Shown here piece after piece: positions 1-5,394 of a stretch of 5,394 bases of DNA (its first letter is position 1; each line of letters starts with the position of its first letter). Where the stretch lies: contig JAJFHK010000512.1 in the NCBI GenBank assembly GCA_021775655.1, positions 1 to 5,394 on the forward strand. The letters are read 5' to 3'. A program made the translations under genes and the position numbers. The DNA comes from Filomicrobium sp. (GTDB lineage: Bacteria; Pseudomonadota; Alphaproteobacteria; Rhizobiales; Hyphomicrobiaceae). The notes beneath the pieces are model-generated. The model was not told the origin of the DNA. It ran no database searches and saw only the letters and a program-made list of their open reading frames with translations.

Positions 1-1992
1 GGCGTCCTGATGCTGGTGATGATGGACGGGCTGGTGAACTCCCTGGAGGAGACGAAGCGCGCCTACTACGAACGCTATCGACTCGCCGATGTCTTCTCGC
101 CGGCCAAGCGGGCACCGAACCATCTTCTCAAGGACATCGCCCAGATCCCTGGAGTTGGCGTCGTCGAAGGCCGTATCAACGGCGGCGCGCTGATCGATTT
201 GCCGGGTGTCGAGGTGCCTGTTCGCGCGCAGGCATTGTCGCTGCCGGAAAACGGTCGGCCGCGCCTCAACGACATCTACATGACGGACGGCAGACGACTT
301 GATCCGACCCGCGATGACGAGATCCTGCTGTTTCGCGGTTTTGCCAAGGCGCACGGGATCAGGCCAGGTGCGAAACTGACCGCTACCATGAACGGAGGGC
401 GGCGCACCTTCACCGTCGCAGGGCTCGCGGAATCTCCCGAGTTCTTATACGCCGTCGCCCCCGGCGAGTTGGCACCCGACGACAGTCGCTTTGCCGTCAT
501 CTGGATGAACGAGGAGGCGCTGGCCTATGCGTTCGACCTCAAGGGCGCGTTCAATGAAGCACTTGTTTCGCTCGGGCGCGATACGCGGCTTGAATCTGTC
601 GTTGACCGTCTCGACCAGATCCTCGGACCCTACGGGAGTGCTGGTTCATATGGCTTGAAGGATCACGTCTCGAACCGGTTCATCACGGAAGAGATCGCGG
701 GCCTCAAGGCTTCAAGCACCAGCGTGCCGCCGCTGTTTCTCGCCGTCGCTGCCTTCCTGCTCTACATCGTGATTTCGCGCATGATCCAGTCGGAACGCGA
801 GCAAATCGGGTTGATGAAGGCGTTCGGCTACACAGGCCTCGAAATTGCAACCCACTACGGTAAGTTCATCGTCGTTATCGCTGCCGGCGGCGCACTGCTT
901 GGCTGCCTCTTTGGCGTGTTGGCAGGCCGCAGCATGGCGGGACTGTATCTCGAGTATTTCAAATTCCCATTTCTGGTGTTCCAGATCGATCCGAGTGCAT
1001 TCGTGATCGGGATTGCCTCCAGCATCCTGGCGGCTTCGGCGGGCGGGATACTCGTGCTGCGCGACGTTTTCGCGCTGACACCGGCCGTCGCTATGCGTCC
1101 CCCGGCGCCTGCCGATTTCTCCAAGTCGGCCAGGATCAGTGCCGCGCTCAAACAGGTTCTCGACCAGCCAAGCCGCATGGTCGTGCGCCGTCTGATCCGC
1201 CAACCGGGACGAGCAGCCGCAGCCGTCATCGGGATTGCAGCCGGCATGGCGCTATCGGTGGCGATGCTGTCGGTATTGAGTTCGTTCGACAAGGTTCTAG
1301 AGCTTAACTTCTCCGTCATCGACCGCAGCGACGTGACCGTCAGCTTCGTCGAGCCGCTCGGCGACGACGCGATCTATGCGCTTCAGAGGATGCCCGGCGT
1401 GATCGAAGCGGAACCTTACCGGACTGTGCCAGCACTGCTGCGCAACGGCCTCAATACCTATCGCGGTGCCATCAACGGATTGGTGGCAGAACCGAAACTC
1501 AATCGCGCGGTCGATAGTGGCATGCGAGCGATTTACGTGCGCGGCGATGGAATCATTTTGGCCGAGCCACTGGCGAAAATACTCGGCATCAAGCCCGGCG
1601 ACATGCTGACCGTCGAAGTGCGCGAAGGCCGCCGCCCGGTCTTGCAACTGCCCGTCGTGGCAATCGCGGAATCCCTGCTCGGCGCGCCCGCCTACTTCGA
1701 GATGTCGGCCCTAAACCGGGCACTCAAGGAACCGAACCGCGTCTCCGGCGCATATCTGCGCATCGACAAGGCCGACAGTGCCACGATCTACCGAAGCATC
1801 AAGGACATGCCGATTGTCGCAGGTGTTAGCCTGCGCACGGAGGCGCGCGCTGCATTCAAGAAGCTGATGGACACAGGCGCCGGCGCGATCCGTTACGTCA
1901 TGGCGGCAATCGCCGGCATCATCACGTTCGGCATCGTCTACAACAGCGCGCGCATAGCATTCGCCGAGCGCGCCCGCGAGCTGGCGAGCTAG
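1..1992 (+). CDS. ABC exporter permease, MacB/FtsX-type (5' truncated, ends at premature amber)
   Basis: Inner-membrane permease of a MacB-type ABC exporter. The frame is open from base 1, so the gene begins upstream of the window; the ATG at 10 is probably internal, because the expected N-terminal membrane helix is mostly missing. Counting from that ATG, residues about 20-230 form a periplasmic domain. Residues 238-365 form an FtsX block with three membrane segments (about 240-257, 284-306, 329-350) and the hallmark stretch SEREQIGLMKAFGY at 261-274. A fifth helix (about 402-424) leads to a second periplasmic domain, and a second FtsX block starts at about 626. That block repeats the hallmark as ERARELAS, where TAG (1990-1992) stops it. 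Family members continue at this point with a residue such as Leu and then RVIGFT, which is what the next codons encode. The lost part contains the last membrane helices, so this product alone is unlikely to work. The substrate cannot be told from the sequence. Confidence 0.88.
   Translation, partial: GVLMLVMMDGLVNSLEETKRAYYERYRLADVFSPAKRAPNHLLKDIAQIPGVGVVEGRINGGALIDLPGVEVPVRAQALSLPENGRPRLNDIYMTDGRRLDPTRDDEILLFRGFAKAHGIRPGAKLTATMNGGRRTFTVAGLAESPEFLYAVAPGELAPDDSRFAVIWMNEEALAYAFDLKGAFNEALVSLGRDTRLESVVDRLDQILGPYGSAGSYGLKDHVSNRFITEEIAGLKASSTSVPPLFLAVAAFLLYIVISRMIQSEREQIGLMKAFGYTGLEIATHYGKFIVVIAAGGALLGCLFGVLAGRSMAGLYLEYFKFPFLVFQIDPSAFVIGIASSILAASAGGILVLRDVFALTPAVAMRPPAPADFSKSARISAALKQVLDQPSRMVVRRLIRQPGRAAAAVIGIAAGMALSVAMLSVLSSFDKVLELNFSVIDRSDVTVSFVEPLGDDAIYALQRMPGVIEAEPYRTVPALLRNGLNTYRGAINGLVAEPKLNRAVDSGMRAIYVRGDGIILAEPLAKILGIKPGDMLTVEVREGRRPVLQLPVVAIAESLLGAPAYFEMSALNRALKEPNRVSGAYLRIDKADSATIYRSIKDMPIVAGVSLRTEARAAFKKLMDTGAGAIRYVMAAIAGIITFGIVYNSARIAFAERARELAS
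1990..1992 (+). other. In-frame amber codon splitting the permease
   Basis: The codons before it read Glu-Leu-Ala-Ser and those after it Arg-Val-Ile-Gly-Phe-Thr, with no change of frame. In FtsX-type permeases this stretch is normally continuous, with Leu commonly at this place. A TTG to TAG change (one base) would explain it. It may be a true nonsense mutation or a base-calling error. Nothing nearby suggests programmed readthrough. Confidence 0.85.
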
Positions 1993-1995
1993 CGC

Positions 1996-2280
1996 GTGAT
2001 CGGCTTCACCAAGGGCGAGGCCGCGTTCGTGCTACTCGGCGAATTGGCGATCATCACGCTCATTGCGCTGCCGATCGGTTCGCTTCTCGGATACTGGCTC
2101 GCCAGTGCAATTGCTGCAGGCTTTTCGACCGATCTCTACCAGATCCGCGCCAGCTTTGCGCCAGAAGCTTATGGCCTCGCGGCTCTTGCCGTTCTCGTCG
2201 CCTCGGTCATTTCGGGGTGGCTTGTTAAACGCGACGTCGACAACATCGACCTCGTCTCCGCATTGAAGACACGGGAGTAG
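1996..2280 (+). pseudogene. C-terminal fragment of the ABC exporter permease
   Basis: This is the last 95 codons of the permease, in the same frame as the preceding piece and separated from it only by TAG CGC. It completes the second FtsX block, with the conserved GFTKGEAAFVLLGE stretch and then two hydrophobic segments (about 2026-2120 and 2164-2223). It ends in a charged tail, LVSALKTRE, typical of the C-terminus of these permeases. A GTG at 1996 could in principle restart translation just after the stop, but it has only a weak purine run (ggcgag) in front of it. The fragment has no function expected on its own. Its good conservation suggests that the interruption is recent or a sequencing artefact. 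Confidence 0.8.
2273..2277 (+). promoter_or_regulatory. Ribosome binding site of the adaptor gene
   Basis: GGGAG lies inside the last codons of the permease gene, nine bases before the ATG at 2287. It supports that start and fits translation of the adaptor from the same transcript as the permease. Confidence 0.6.
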
Positions 2281-2286
2281 CCGACC

Positions 2287-3546
2287 ATGGCACGCAAGAA
2301 CTCGCGCACCTGGATGATCGCTGGAACCGGTGCGTTGCTCGCAGCTGCCATGCTTTATGCCTTCTGGCCGCGCCCCATGCCGGTTGATCTTGGCGAGGCG
2401 ACGCGAACTTCGATGCTTGTAACGATTGATGAGGAAGCGCGGACTCGTGTACACGATGCCTACGTCGTGGCTGCGCCAATTGCCGGACGGCTCCTTCGCG
2501 TCGAGGTCAAGCCCGGAGATCGCGTTCTTGGCGGCGAGACGGTGATTGCCCGCATGCTTCCAGCCAACCCACCGGCCCTCGATGTCCGCTCCCGCGCCCA
2601 GGCGCAAGCTGCGGTGGCGGCCGCTGAAGCGGGAGTGCAGGCCGCGCGCGCCGACCTGAAAAAAGCGATTGCCGAAAAGCAGTTTGCCGACACCGATCTC
2701 GGTCGCAAGCGGGACTTGAAAGGGCGCGGCGTCACCTCACAGGCCGCCTTTGATGAAGCAGAGCGTGCGTTCCGGGAGGCCGAAGCCAATCTCGATATCG
2801 CGAAAGCCAACATTGCCGTGCGCGAGGCCGAACTTGCCAATGCGCGCGCGCAGCTCATCACACTCGACAATCCAACTTCTAGCACAAAGTTCGGGGCGCC
2901 ATCCCAACTCGGTGCAAGCGATATCGCCAATTCGATCCCTGTGACGGCGCCGATTTCCGGCCGCGTTCTGCGTGTCATTCAGGAAAGCGAAACAACGGTC
3001 TCAGCCGGTGCCGCGATCCTCGAACTCGGCGATATTTCTAACGATCTCGAGGTCGAGGCTGAACTGCTATCCACAGACGCTGTCCAGGTCTCCGCTGGCG
3101 ATCGCGTGCTGATCCGAAAATGGGGTGGCACAGAAACCCTCAACGGTGTCGTCGAACGTGTCGAGCCCTGGGGCTTCACCAAGACCTCGGCACTGGGCGT
3201 CGAAGAGCAGCGCGTCAAGGCAATCATTTCCTTCACTGAAGGGGCCGAGCGGCGGCGTAACCTCGGCCACGGATTCCGCGTCGAAACCCAGATCGTGATT
3301 TGGGAAGCCAAGGATGCGCTTGTGGTACCTTCGAGCGCATTGTTCCGCCAAGGCAGCGACTGGGCGGTGTTTGTAGTCGCAAACGGGCGCACCATAATGA
3401 CCAAGCTTGAAATCGGCCGCAACAATGGCACGCTCGCCGAGGTGAAGAGCGGGTTGGATGCCGGTACGCCCGTCGTCCTTTATCCAGGCCCGAGCCTGAG
3501 CGACGGCCAGGCAATCGTAAAGCGGACCCTGAGCGTTGCAAAGTAG
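2287..3546 (+). CDS. Periplasmic adaptor subunit of ABC exporter (HlyD/membrane fusion protein family)
   Basis: Membrane-fusion protein of 419 residues, the usual family length, that would link the inner-membrane permease to an outer-membrane channel. A short basic N-terminus precedes one hydrophobic anchor (residues about 8-27) without an obvious lipobox. The first half of the lipoyl-like domain is at 58-90 (APIAGRLLRVEVKPGDRVLGG). A long alanine- and charge-rich coiled-coil hairpin spans about 101-192, with its turn around GRGVTSQAAFDEAERAF (147-162). The second lipoyl half is at 216-249 (TAPISGRVLRV), followed by a beta-barrel (about 252-335) and a membrane-proximal region to the end (ALVVPSSALFRQG at 344-356). 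The start is six bases after the permease stop with a good ribosome binding site, so the two are co-transcribed. The frame is intact, unlike the permease. HlyD-type adaptors also serve other exporters; the partner is assigned from gene order. Confidence 0.92.
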   Translation: MARKNSRTWMIAGTGALLAAAMLYAFWPRPMPVDLGEATRTSMLVTIDEEARTRVHDAYVVAAPIAGRLLRVEVKPGDRVLGGETVIARMLPANPPALDVRSRAQAQAAVAAAEAGVQAARADLKKAIAEKQFADTDLGRKRDLKGRGVTSQAAFDEAERAFREAEANLDIAKANIAVREAELANARAQLITLDNPTSSTKFGAPSQLGASDIANSIPVTAPISGRVLRVIQESETTVSAGAAILELGDISNDLEVEAELLSTDAVQVSAGDRVLIRKWGGTETLNGVVERVEPWGFTKTSALGVEEQRVKAIISFTEGAERRRNLGHGFRVETQIVIWEAKDALVVPSSALFRQGSDWAVFVVANGRTIMTKLEIGRNNGTLAEVKSGLDAGTPVVLYPGPSLSDGQAIVKRTLSVAK

Positions 3547-3965
3547 GGAAAGTCGAGGGTTGCGACATGCCGGAAATCGTGAATTTTCACTGTAAATTGG
3601 CGTTTTCCGCCAGAGACGTGCTCGCAGATGACTGCCTACACCACCAGGAAAGTTACATAATACATTGAAACACATAGATATTATTTTTTGAAAGCGCCAC
3701 GATGGCCCCAACTCTGACCCCCAACATCTCCTGGAGGCCCGCCATCTAGTTTGGCTTCTATTCTTGACCGACGATGCGGCTTACACTTGCTGCTAATTCA
3801 TTCGGGCCGAACAAGTCGGTCACGGCGGCATGCCCGCGTCATTGAGTAAATGCGTGCATCGTTACGGTTGATACGGGCGCGATCAGGCTGCTTCTTAGTG
3901 AGGGTGCTTGGCTGCGGTATCGTTTATCCCGCAACCTGCAATTTTGGCCGGTTCGCTTCGATAAA
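3547..3965. other. Gene-poor spacer between exporter operon and decaying accessory region
   Basis: No frame in these 419 bases looks like a conserved protein on either strand. The spacer holds an AT-rich patch (about 3651-3692) ending in a run of six T. Within it are weak 6-base arms (ATAATA 3657-3662, TATTAT 3679-3684), too weak to call a terminator for the adaptor gene. Other small symmetries are GTGAA-TT-TTCAC at 3579-3590 and TGGCG-TTTTC-CGCCA at 3598-3612. A 33-codon frame (3567-3668) follows a GAGGG but resembles nothing known. The change from GC-rich coding DNA to this mixed spacer marks the boundary between the two halves of the window. Confidence 0.6.
3910..3936. repeat. Imperfect inverted repeat (hairpin) downstream of the - strand pseudogene
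   Basis: GGCTGCGG (3910-3917) pairs with CCGCAACC (3929-3936) over 8 positions with one mismatch around an 11-base loop. Read on the - strand it lies about 30 bases beyond the stop of the pseudogene, where a terminator could sit. No T-run follows on either strand, so an intrinsic terminator is not well supported. Confidence 0.3.
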
Positions 3966-4789
3966 TCAGAGGCCAATATAGAAGGTGGGCTCACCTGTTC
4001 GCTTGCGCTCGAGGCCGAGCCCCGACAACTGCCGCCCGAATGCCTTGTCGCTCACCGGCTCGGCGCGGCATGATTCACACCACGCGTGGTAGTCGTCGCG
4101 ACGCTCCCTTGCAGAAAGCTGGCCGGCGAAGGCGCCGTTCGATTCGAGCCTCGGCCCAAGCCGTGACACTGCCGGCAGTCTCTCCGCTTTCCGCCGCCTC
4201 GGAAGGCAGGTTCGTCTCATCTTCTTTATTAGTGGCCATGTTGTTGACGTTCGACCAGTTCGACCATCCAGCTGTGGCTAGCCACAAGCCAAGTCGGGAA
4301 CCCAAGTCGATCAACGCTGCAATTAGCAGCGCCAGGGTCGTGCGGACATCGGTCGACGCCCAGACTGTCAACTGGGCGAGCGCCGCGGCCTGTGGGTCAG
4401 CGCTGCGAAGGACCTTGTCCAGATTCGTCCCCAATAGACTAGTTTTCAGATCGCGGATACGCTCTCTGAGGCTAGCTGCTTCCTGTGCGATGGCCAGTTC
4501 CCCCTTGAGCTCAGCGAGGTGAGCGCAGAACGCCCTCGAAGACTTTGCCGGGGCATCGGTGCAATGGCGCGACCGGCGTCTAGATCCGATGATGTTTCTT
4601 CGCCGCTATATCCGCCGCCACGGTCGCCGGCAAACGCGCACCACCAAGAGCGGCCAACTCTCCACGCGCGCGTTCGATTTCACGGTTCAGCCTTATGTGC
4701 TCGACCTGAACGACCTCCAAGTCGCTCACCGCGTTAGCGCGGGAGAGGCTGTAAAGTCCTATTGCGGAGGTGAACGAGCAGGCGGCCAT
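3966..4789 (-). pseudogene. Frameshifted remnant of a membrane/coiled-coil protein with winged-helix-like tail
   Basis: Three reading frames join into one protein of about 270 residues. Part one (about 4780-4583) reads SFTSAIGLYSLSRANAV and then a charged helix ending ATVAADIAAKKHHR. Part two (about 4581-4138) has CTDAPAKSSRAFC, a coiled coil, the stretch SADPQAAALAQL (about 4404-4369), one hydrophobic helix (about 4338-4264) and VTAWAEARIE. Part three (about 4136-3966) reads YHAWCESCRAEPVSDKAFGR and ends in GLERKRTGEPTFYIGL. From memory, intact proteins of this layout occur in alphaproteobacterial accessory DNA, with N-terminal membrane helices that are missing here. The tail has the spacing of the winged-helix end of P4/D5-type primases. 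Function is unknown. The frame shifts once between about 4600 and 4575 and again between about 4150 and 4115. Both have the sense of one extra base or two lost bases. The stop is TGA at 3968-3966. Confidence 0.72.
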
Positions 4790-5015
4790 CGAAGAAGCCC
4801 GCACCGGCCGGCGTCCGAAGCGCAAAGGGCCACGCCAAACGCAAATCGCCGTCCGCACGACGGAAGAGGCGAACACGGAGTTGCACTGTCTGGCAGACCG
4901 CCTGGGTTGCAGCGTCGTCGAAGCTCTTGAGTTCTCCATCGAAGCCGGACACGAGACTCTCGATGCGCAGTTGCCGGTGACAAAAAGGGTGAGAAGGCAA
5001 TTGCCTTTGGAATAA
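4770..5015 (+). CDS. Small ribbon-helix-helix-like protein, putative DNA-binding
   Basis: Eighty-one residues when counted from GTG at 4770. A basic N-terminal arm (RRPKRKGPRQ, about 14-23) is followed by a short strand with alternating residues (QTQIAVR, 23-29) and two helices (about 31-45 and 48-64, SVVEALEFSIEA). This is the strand-helix-helix order of Arc/CopG/MetJ-type regulators and antitoxins. The fold is an inference from pattern; the DNA target is unknown. The start is uncertain: GGAGGTGA at 4766-4773 overlaps the GTG rather than preceding it, and no other ATG, GTG or TTG occurs in frame before about 4880. The first few codons lie antisense to conserved codons of the - strand pseudogene, so the original 5' end may have been lost at a junction near 4775-4790. 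The two small genes that follow on the same strand may share its transcript. Confidence 0.62.
   Translation: MNEQAAIEEARTGRRPKRKGPRQTQIAVRTTEEANTELHCLADRLGCSVVEALEFSIEAGHETLDAQLPVTKRVRRQLPLE
4994..5007. repeat. Perfect 14-bp palindrome at the end of the ribbon-helix-helix gene
   Basis: AAGGCAATTGCCTT is its own reverse complement. It overlaps codons near the C-terminus of the small gene ending at 5015. It could be an operator for a dimeric regulator acting on the downstream genes, but palindromes of this length occur by chance and a second copy was not seen. Confidence 0.3.
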
Positions 5016-5062
5016 CCGACCAGTTTGGGGACAGGAAAACGTATCGTCAGGGCGCGGGTGAC

Positions 5063-5070
5063 AGGAGGGG
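5063..5070 (+). promoter_or_regulatory. Strong ribosome binding site for the 43-codon gene
   Basis: AGGAGGGG lies nine bases before the ATG at 5080. It is the best Shine-Dalgarno match in the right half of the window and is the main reason for treating the following short frame as a real (broken) gene. Confidence 0.55.
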
Positions 5071-5079
5071 CTCGATTCC

Positions 5080-5211
5080 ATGGCCAACCAGGATGATCCG
5101 CTTGTGTGACTCGCTGAAGCCATGATCGAGCGCAGGCGTAGCGCCCGGGCCATCAGGCAAGCACAGGCGGACGCTTTGAAAACCGCCACCACTTCGCAGA
5201 TTGGCGCTTGA
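5080..5211 (+). pseudogene. Small gene (43 codons) interrupted by in-frame TGA
   Basis: Not recognised. From the ATG the frame reads MANQDDPLV, then TGA at 5107-5109, then continues in the same frame as LAEAMIERRRSARAIRQAQ and ends in ATTSQIGA with TGA at 5209-5211. A CGA (Arg) to TGA change would explain the interruption and restore a regular basic amphipathic helix across the site. Codon choice is G/C-rich at third positions on both sides of the stop, as in neighbouring genes. It sits 64 bases after the ribbon-helix-helix gene and 9 bases before the next start, which suggests one transcript. Two alternatives are translation only of the part from the ATG at 5122 (29 codons), or no gene at all. 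Confidence 0.4.
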
Positions 5212-5220
5212 TAGAGCCAA

Positions 5221-5394
5221 ATGCCGAAGCGTAAGCAGAAATGCGGTGCAAGAACGAGATGCGGAACCCCCTGTCGAAGGACAGCGCTTGCCAATGGCCG
5301 TTGTCGAAAGCACGGTGGTCTCAGCACACCGATGCGGACGCCTGACGGACGCGTCCGCATCGGTGTAGCCGGCCGAATCCGATGGGAAGCCCGG
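5221..5394 (+). CDS. HGGxSTG-type small Cys/His protein (3' end beyond window)
   Basis: The frame opens with ATG at 5221 and stays open for 58 codons to the edge. The residues CGARTRCGTPCRR, then ALANGRCRKHGGLST, then RTPDGRVRI and a final RW match a common family of small alphaproteobacterial proteins known for the motif HGGxSTG. Cys8, Cys18, Cys28 and His31 have the spacing C-x9-C-x9-C-x2-H, as expected for a metal site. Cys14 is extra. The role of the family is unknown to me; members often sit in phage or integrated-element DNA. The usual STG is STP here (residues 35-37), and the following GVAGRIRW departs from the common AEAQRRRW. The ribosome binding site is weak (tagag, about 5212-5216). 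The start is 9 bases after the preceding small gene. A perfect inverted repeat overlaps codons 36-49. Confidence 0.72.
   Translation, partial: MPKRKQKCGARTRCGTPCRRTALANGRCRKHGGLSTPMRTPDGRVRIGVAGRIRWEAR
5326..5366. repeat. Perfect 16-bp inverted repeat with 9-base loop inside the HGGxSTG-type gene
   Basis: ACACCGATGCGGACGC (5326-5341) is the exact reverse complement of GCGTCCGCATCGGTGT (5351-5366), separated by ctgacggac. The arms are GC-rich and would form a stable hairpin in DNA or RNA. No T-run follows, and the coding frame runs through, so a terminator is unlikely unless the frame is not used. The left arm covers residues 36-41, where the family motif is altered. Confidence 0.85.

Noticed and set aside
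3567..3668. 33-codon + strand frame starting MPEIVNFH after a GAGGG at 3555-3559
   Set aside because: The ribosome binding site spacing is reasonable, but the protein resembles nothing known, runs into the AT-rich patch and has no structural pattern. It was left as spacer.
3657..3690. AT-rich 6-base arms followed by a T-run as a terminator of the exporter operon
   Set aside because: The stem is only A-T pairs with a 16-base loop, too weak for an intrinsic terminator.
3579..3735. Short stretches (GTGAATTTTCACTGTAAATTGGCG, and TGGCCCCAACTCTGACCCCC) reminiscent of terminal repeats of IS21-type elements
   Set aside because: The likeness is from memory only. No transposase frame, no matching inverted ends and no target duplication are visible.
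4040..4522. 160-codon + strand frame opposite the pseudogene
   Set aside because: Low-complexity Arg/Ser-rich translation with no recognisable pattern; it is a shadow of the - strand coding remnant.
4580..4939. 119-codon - strand frame taken as one gene from 4939
   Set aside because: Only its last part (below about 4785) shows conserved sequence. The upstream part is the antisense of the ribbon-helix-helix gene and lacks the expected membrane helices.
4734..5360. 208-codon - strand frame across the small + strand genes
   Set aside because: The + strand carries recognisable protein patterns, a good ribosome binding site at 5063-5070 and the HGGLST motif. The - strand translation has none and appears to be open only because of high GC.
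5326..5366. Inverted repeat as a transcription terminator
   Set aside because: No T-run follows on either strand, and a recognisable coding frame passes through it.
1..5394. CRISPR arrays, tRNA or rRNA genes
   Set aside because: No regularly spaced direct repeats were seen, and no tRNA-like or rRNA-like stretches were recognised by eye on either strand.

Overview
The window is high-GC DNA with the gene content and protein style of an alphaproteobacterium, most likely a member of the Rhizobiales (Mesorhizobium or Sinorhizobium-like). This assignment comes from protein families recognised by memory and was not searched. The sequence falls into two unlike halves joined by a gene-poor spacer of about 420 bases.

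The left half (1-3546, + strand) is the distal part of a MacB/FtsX-type ABC exporter operon. A large permease is cut by the left edge of the window and is interrupted by an in-frame amber codon at 1990-1992. Its C-terminal piece (1996-2280) continues in the same frame. Six bases later comes an intact periplasmic adaptor (HlyD/membrane-fusion family, 2287-3546). The ATPase of the system is not in the window and is expected just upstream. Together the three proteins would move a substrate outward across the envelope, with the adaptor bridging to the outer membrane. The amber codon removes the last membrane segments of the permease and may make the system inactive.

The spacer (3547-3965) holds no convincing gene, an AT-rich patch near 3651-3692 and one short imperfect hairpin.

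The right half (3966-5394) looks like accessory or mobile DNA in decay. On the - strand, 4789-3966 is the remnant of a membrane/coiled-coil protein with a C-terminal primase-type winged-helix-like tail. It has at least two frameshifts of the same sense and has lost its N-terminus. Head to head with it on the + strand lies a row of three small genes: a ribbon-helix-helix-like protein (4770-5015), a 43-codon gene with a good ribosome binding site but an in-frame TGA (5080-5211), and the start of an HGGxSTG-type Cys/His protein (5221 to the right edge). The last carries a perfect 16-bp inverted repeat inside its coding sequence, exactly where it departs from the family motif.

Three separate loci in about 3.2 kb carry stops or frameshifts. 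Either this replicon segment is degenerating or the sequence has errors. No complete, clearly new system was found. The best leads are the small-gene row at the right edge and the repeat-associated rewrite of the HGGxSTG motif.
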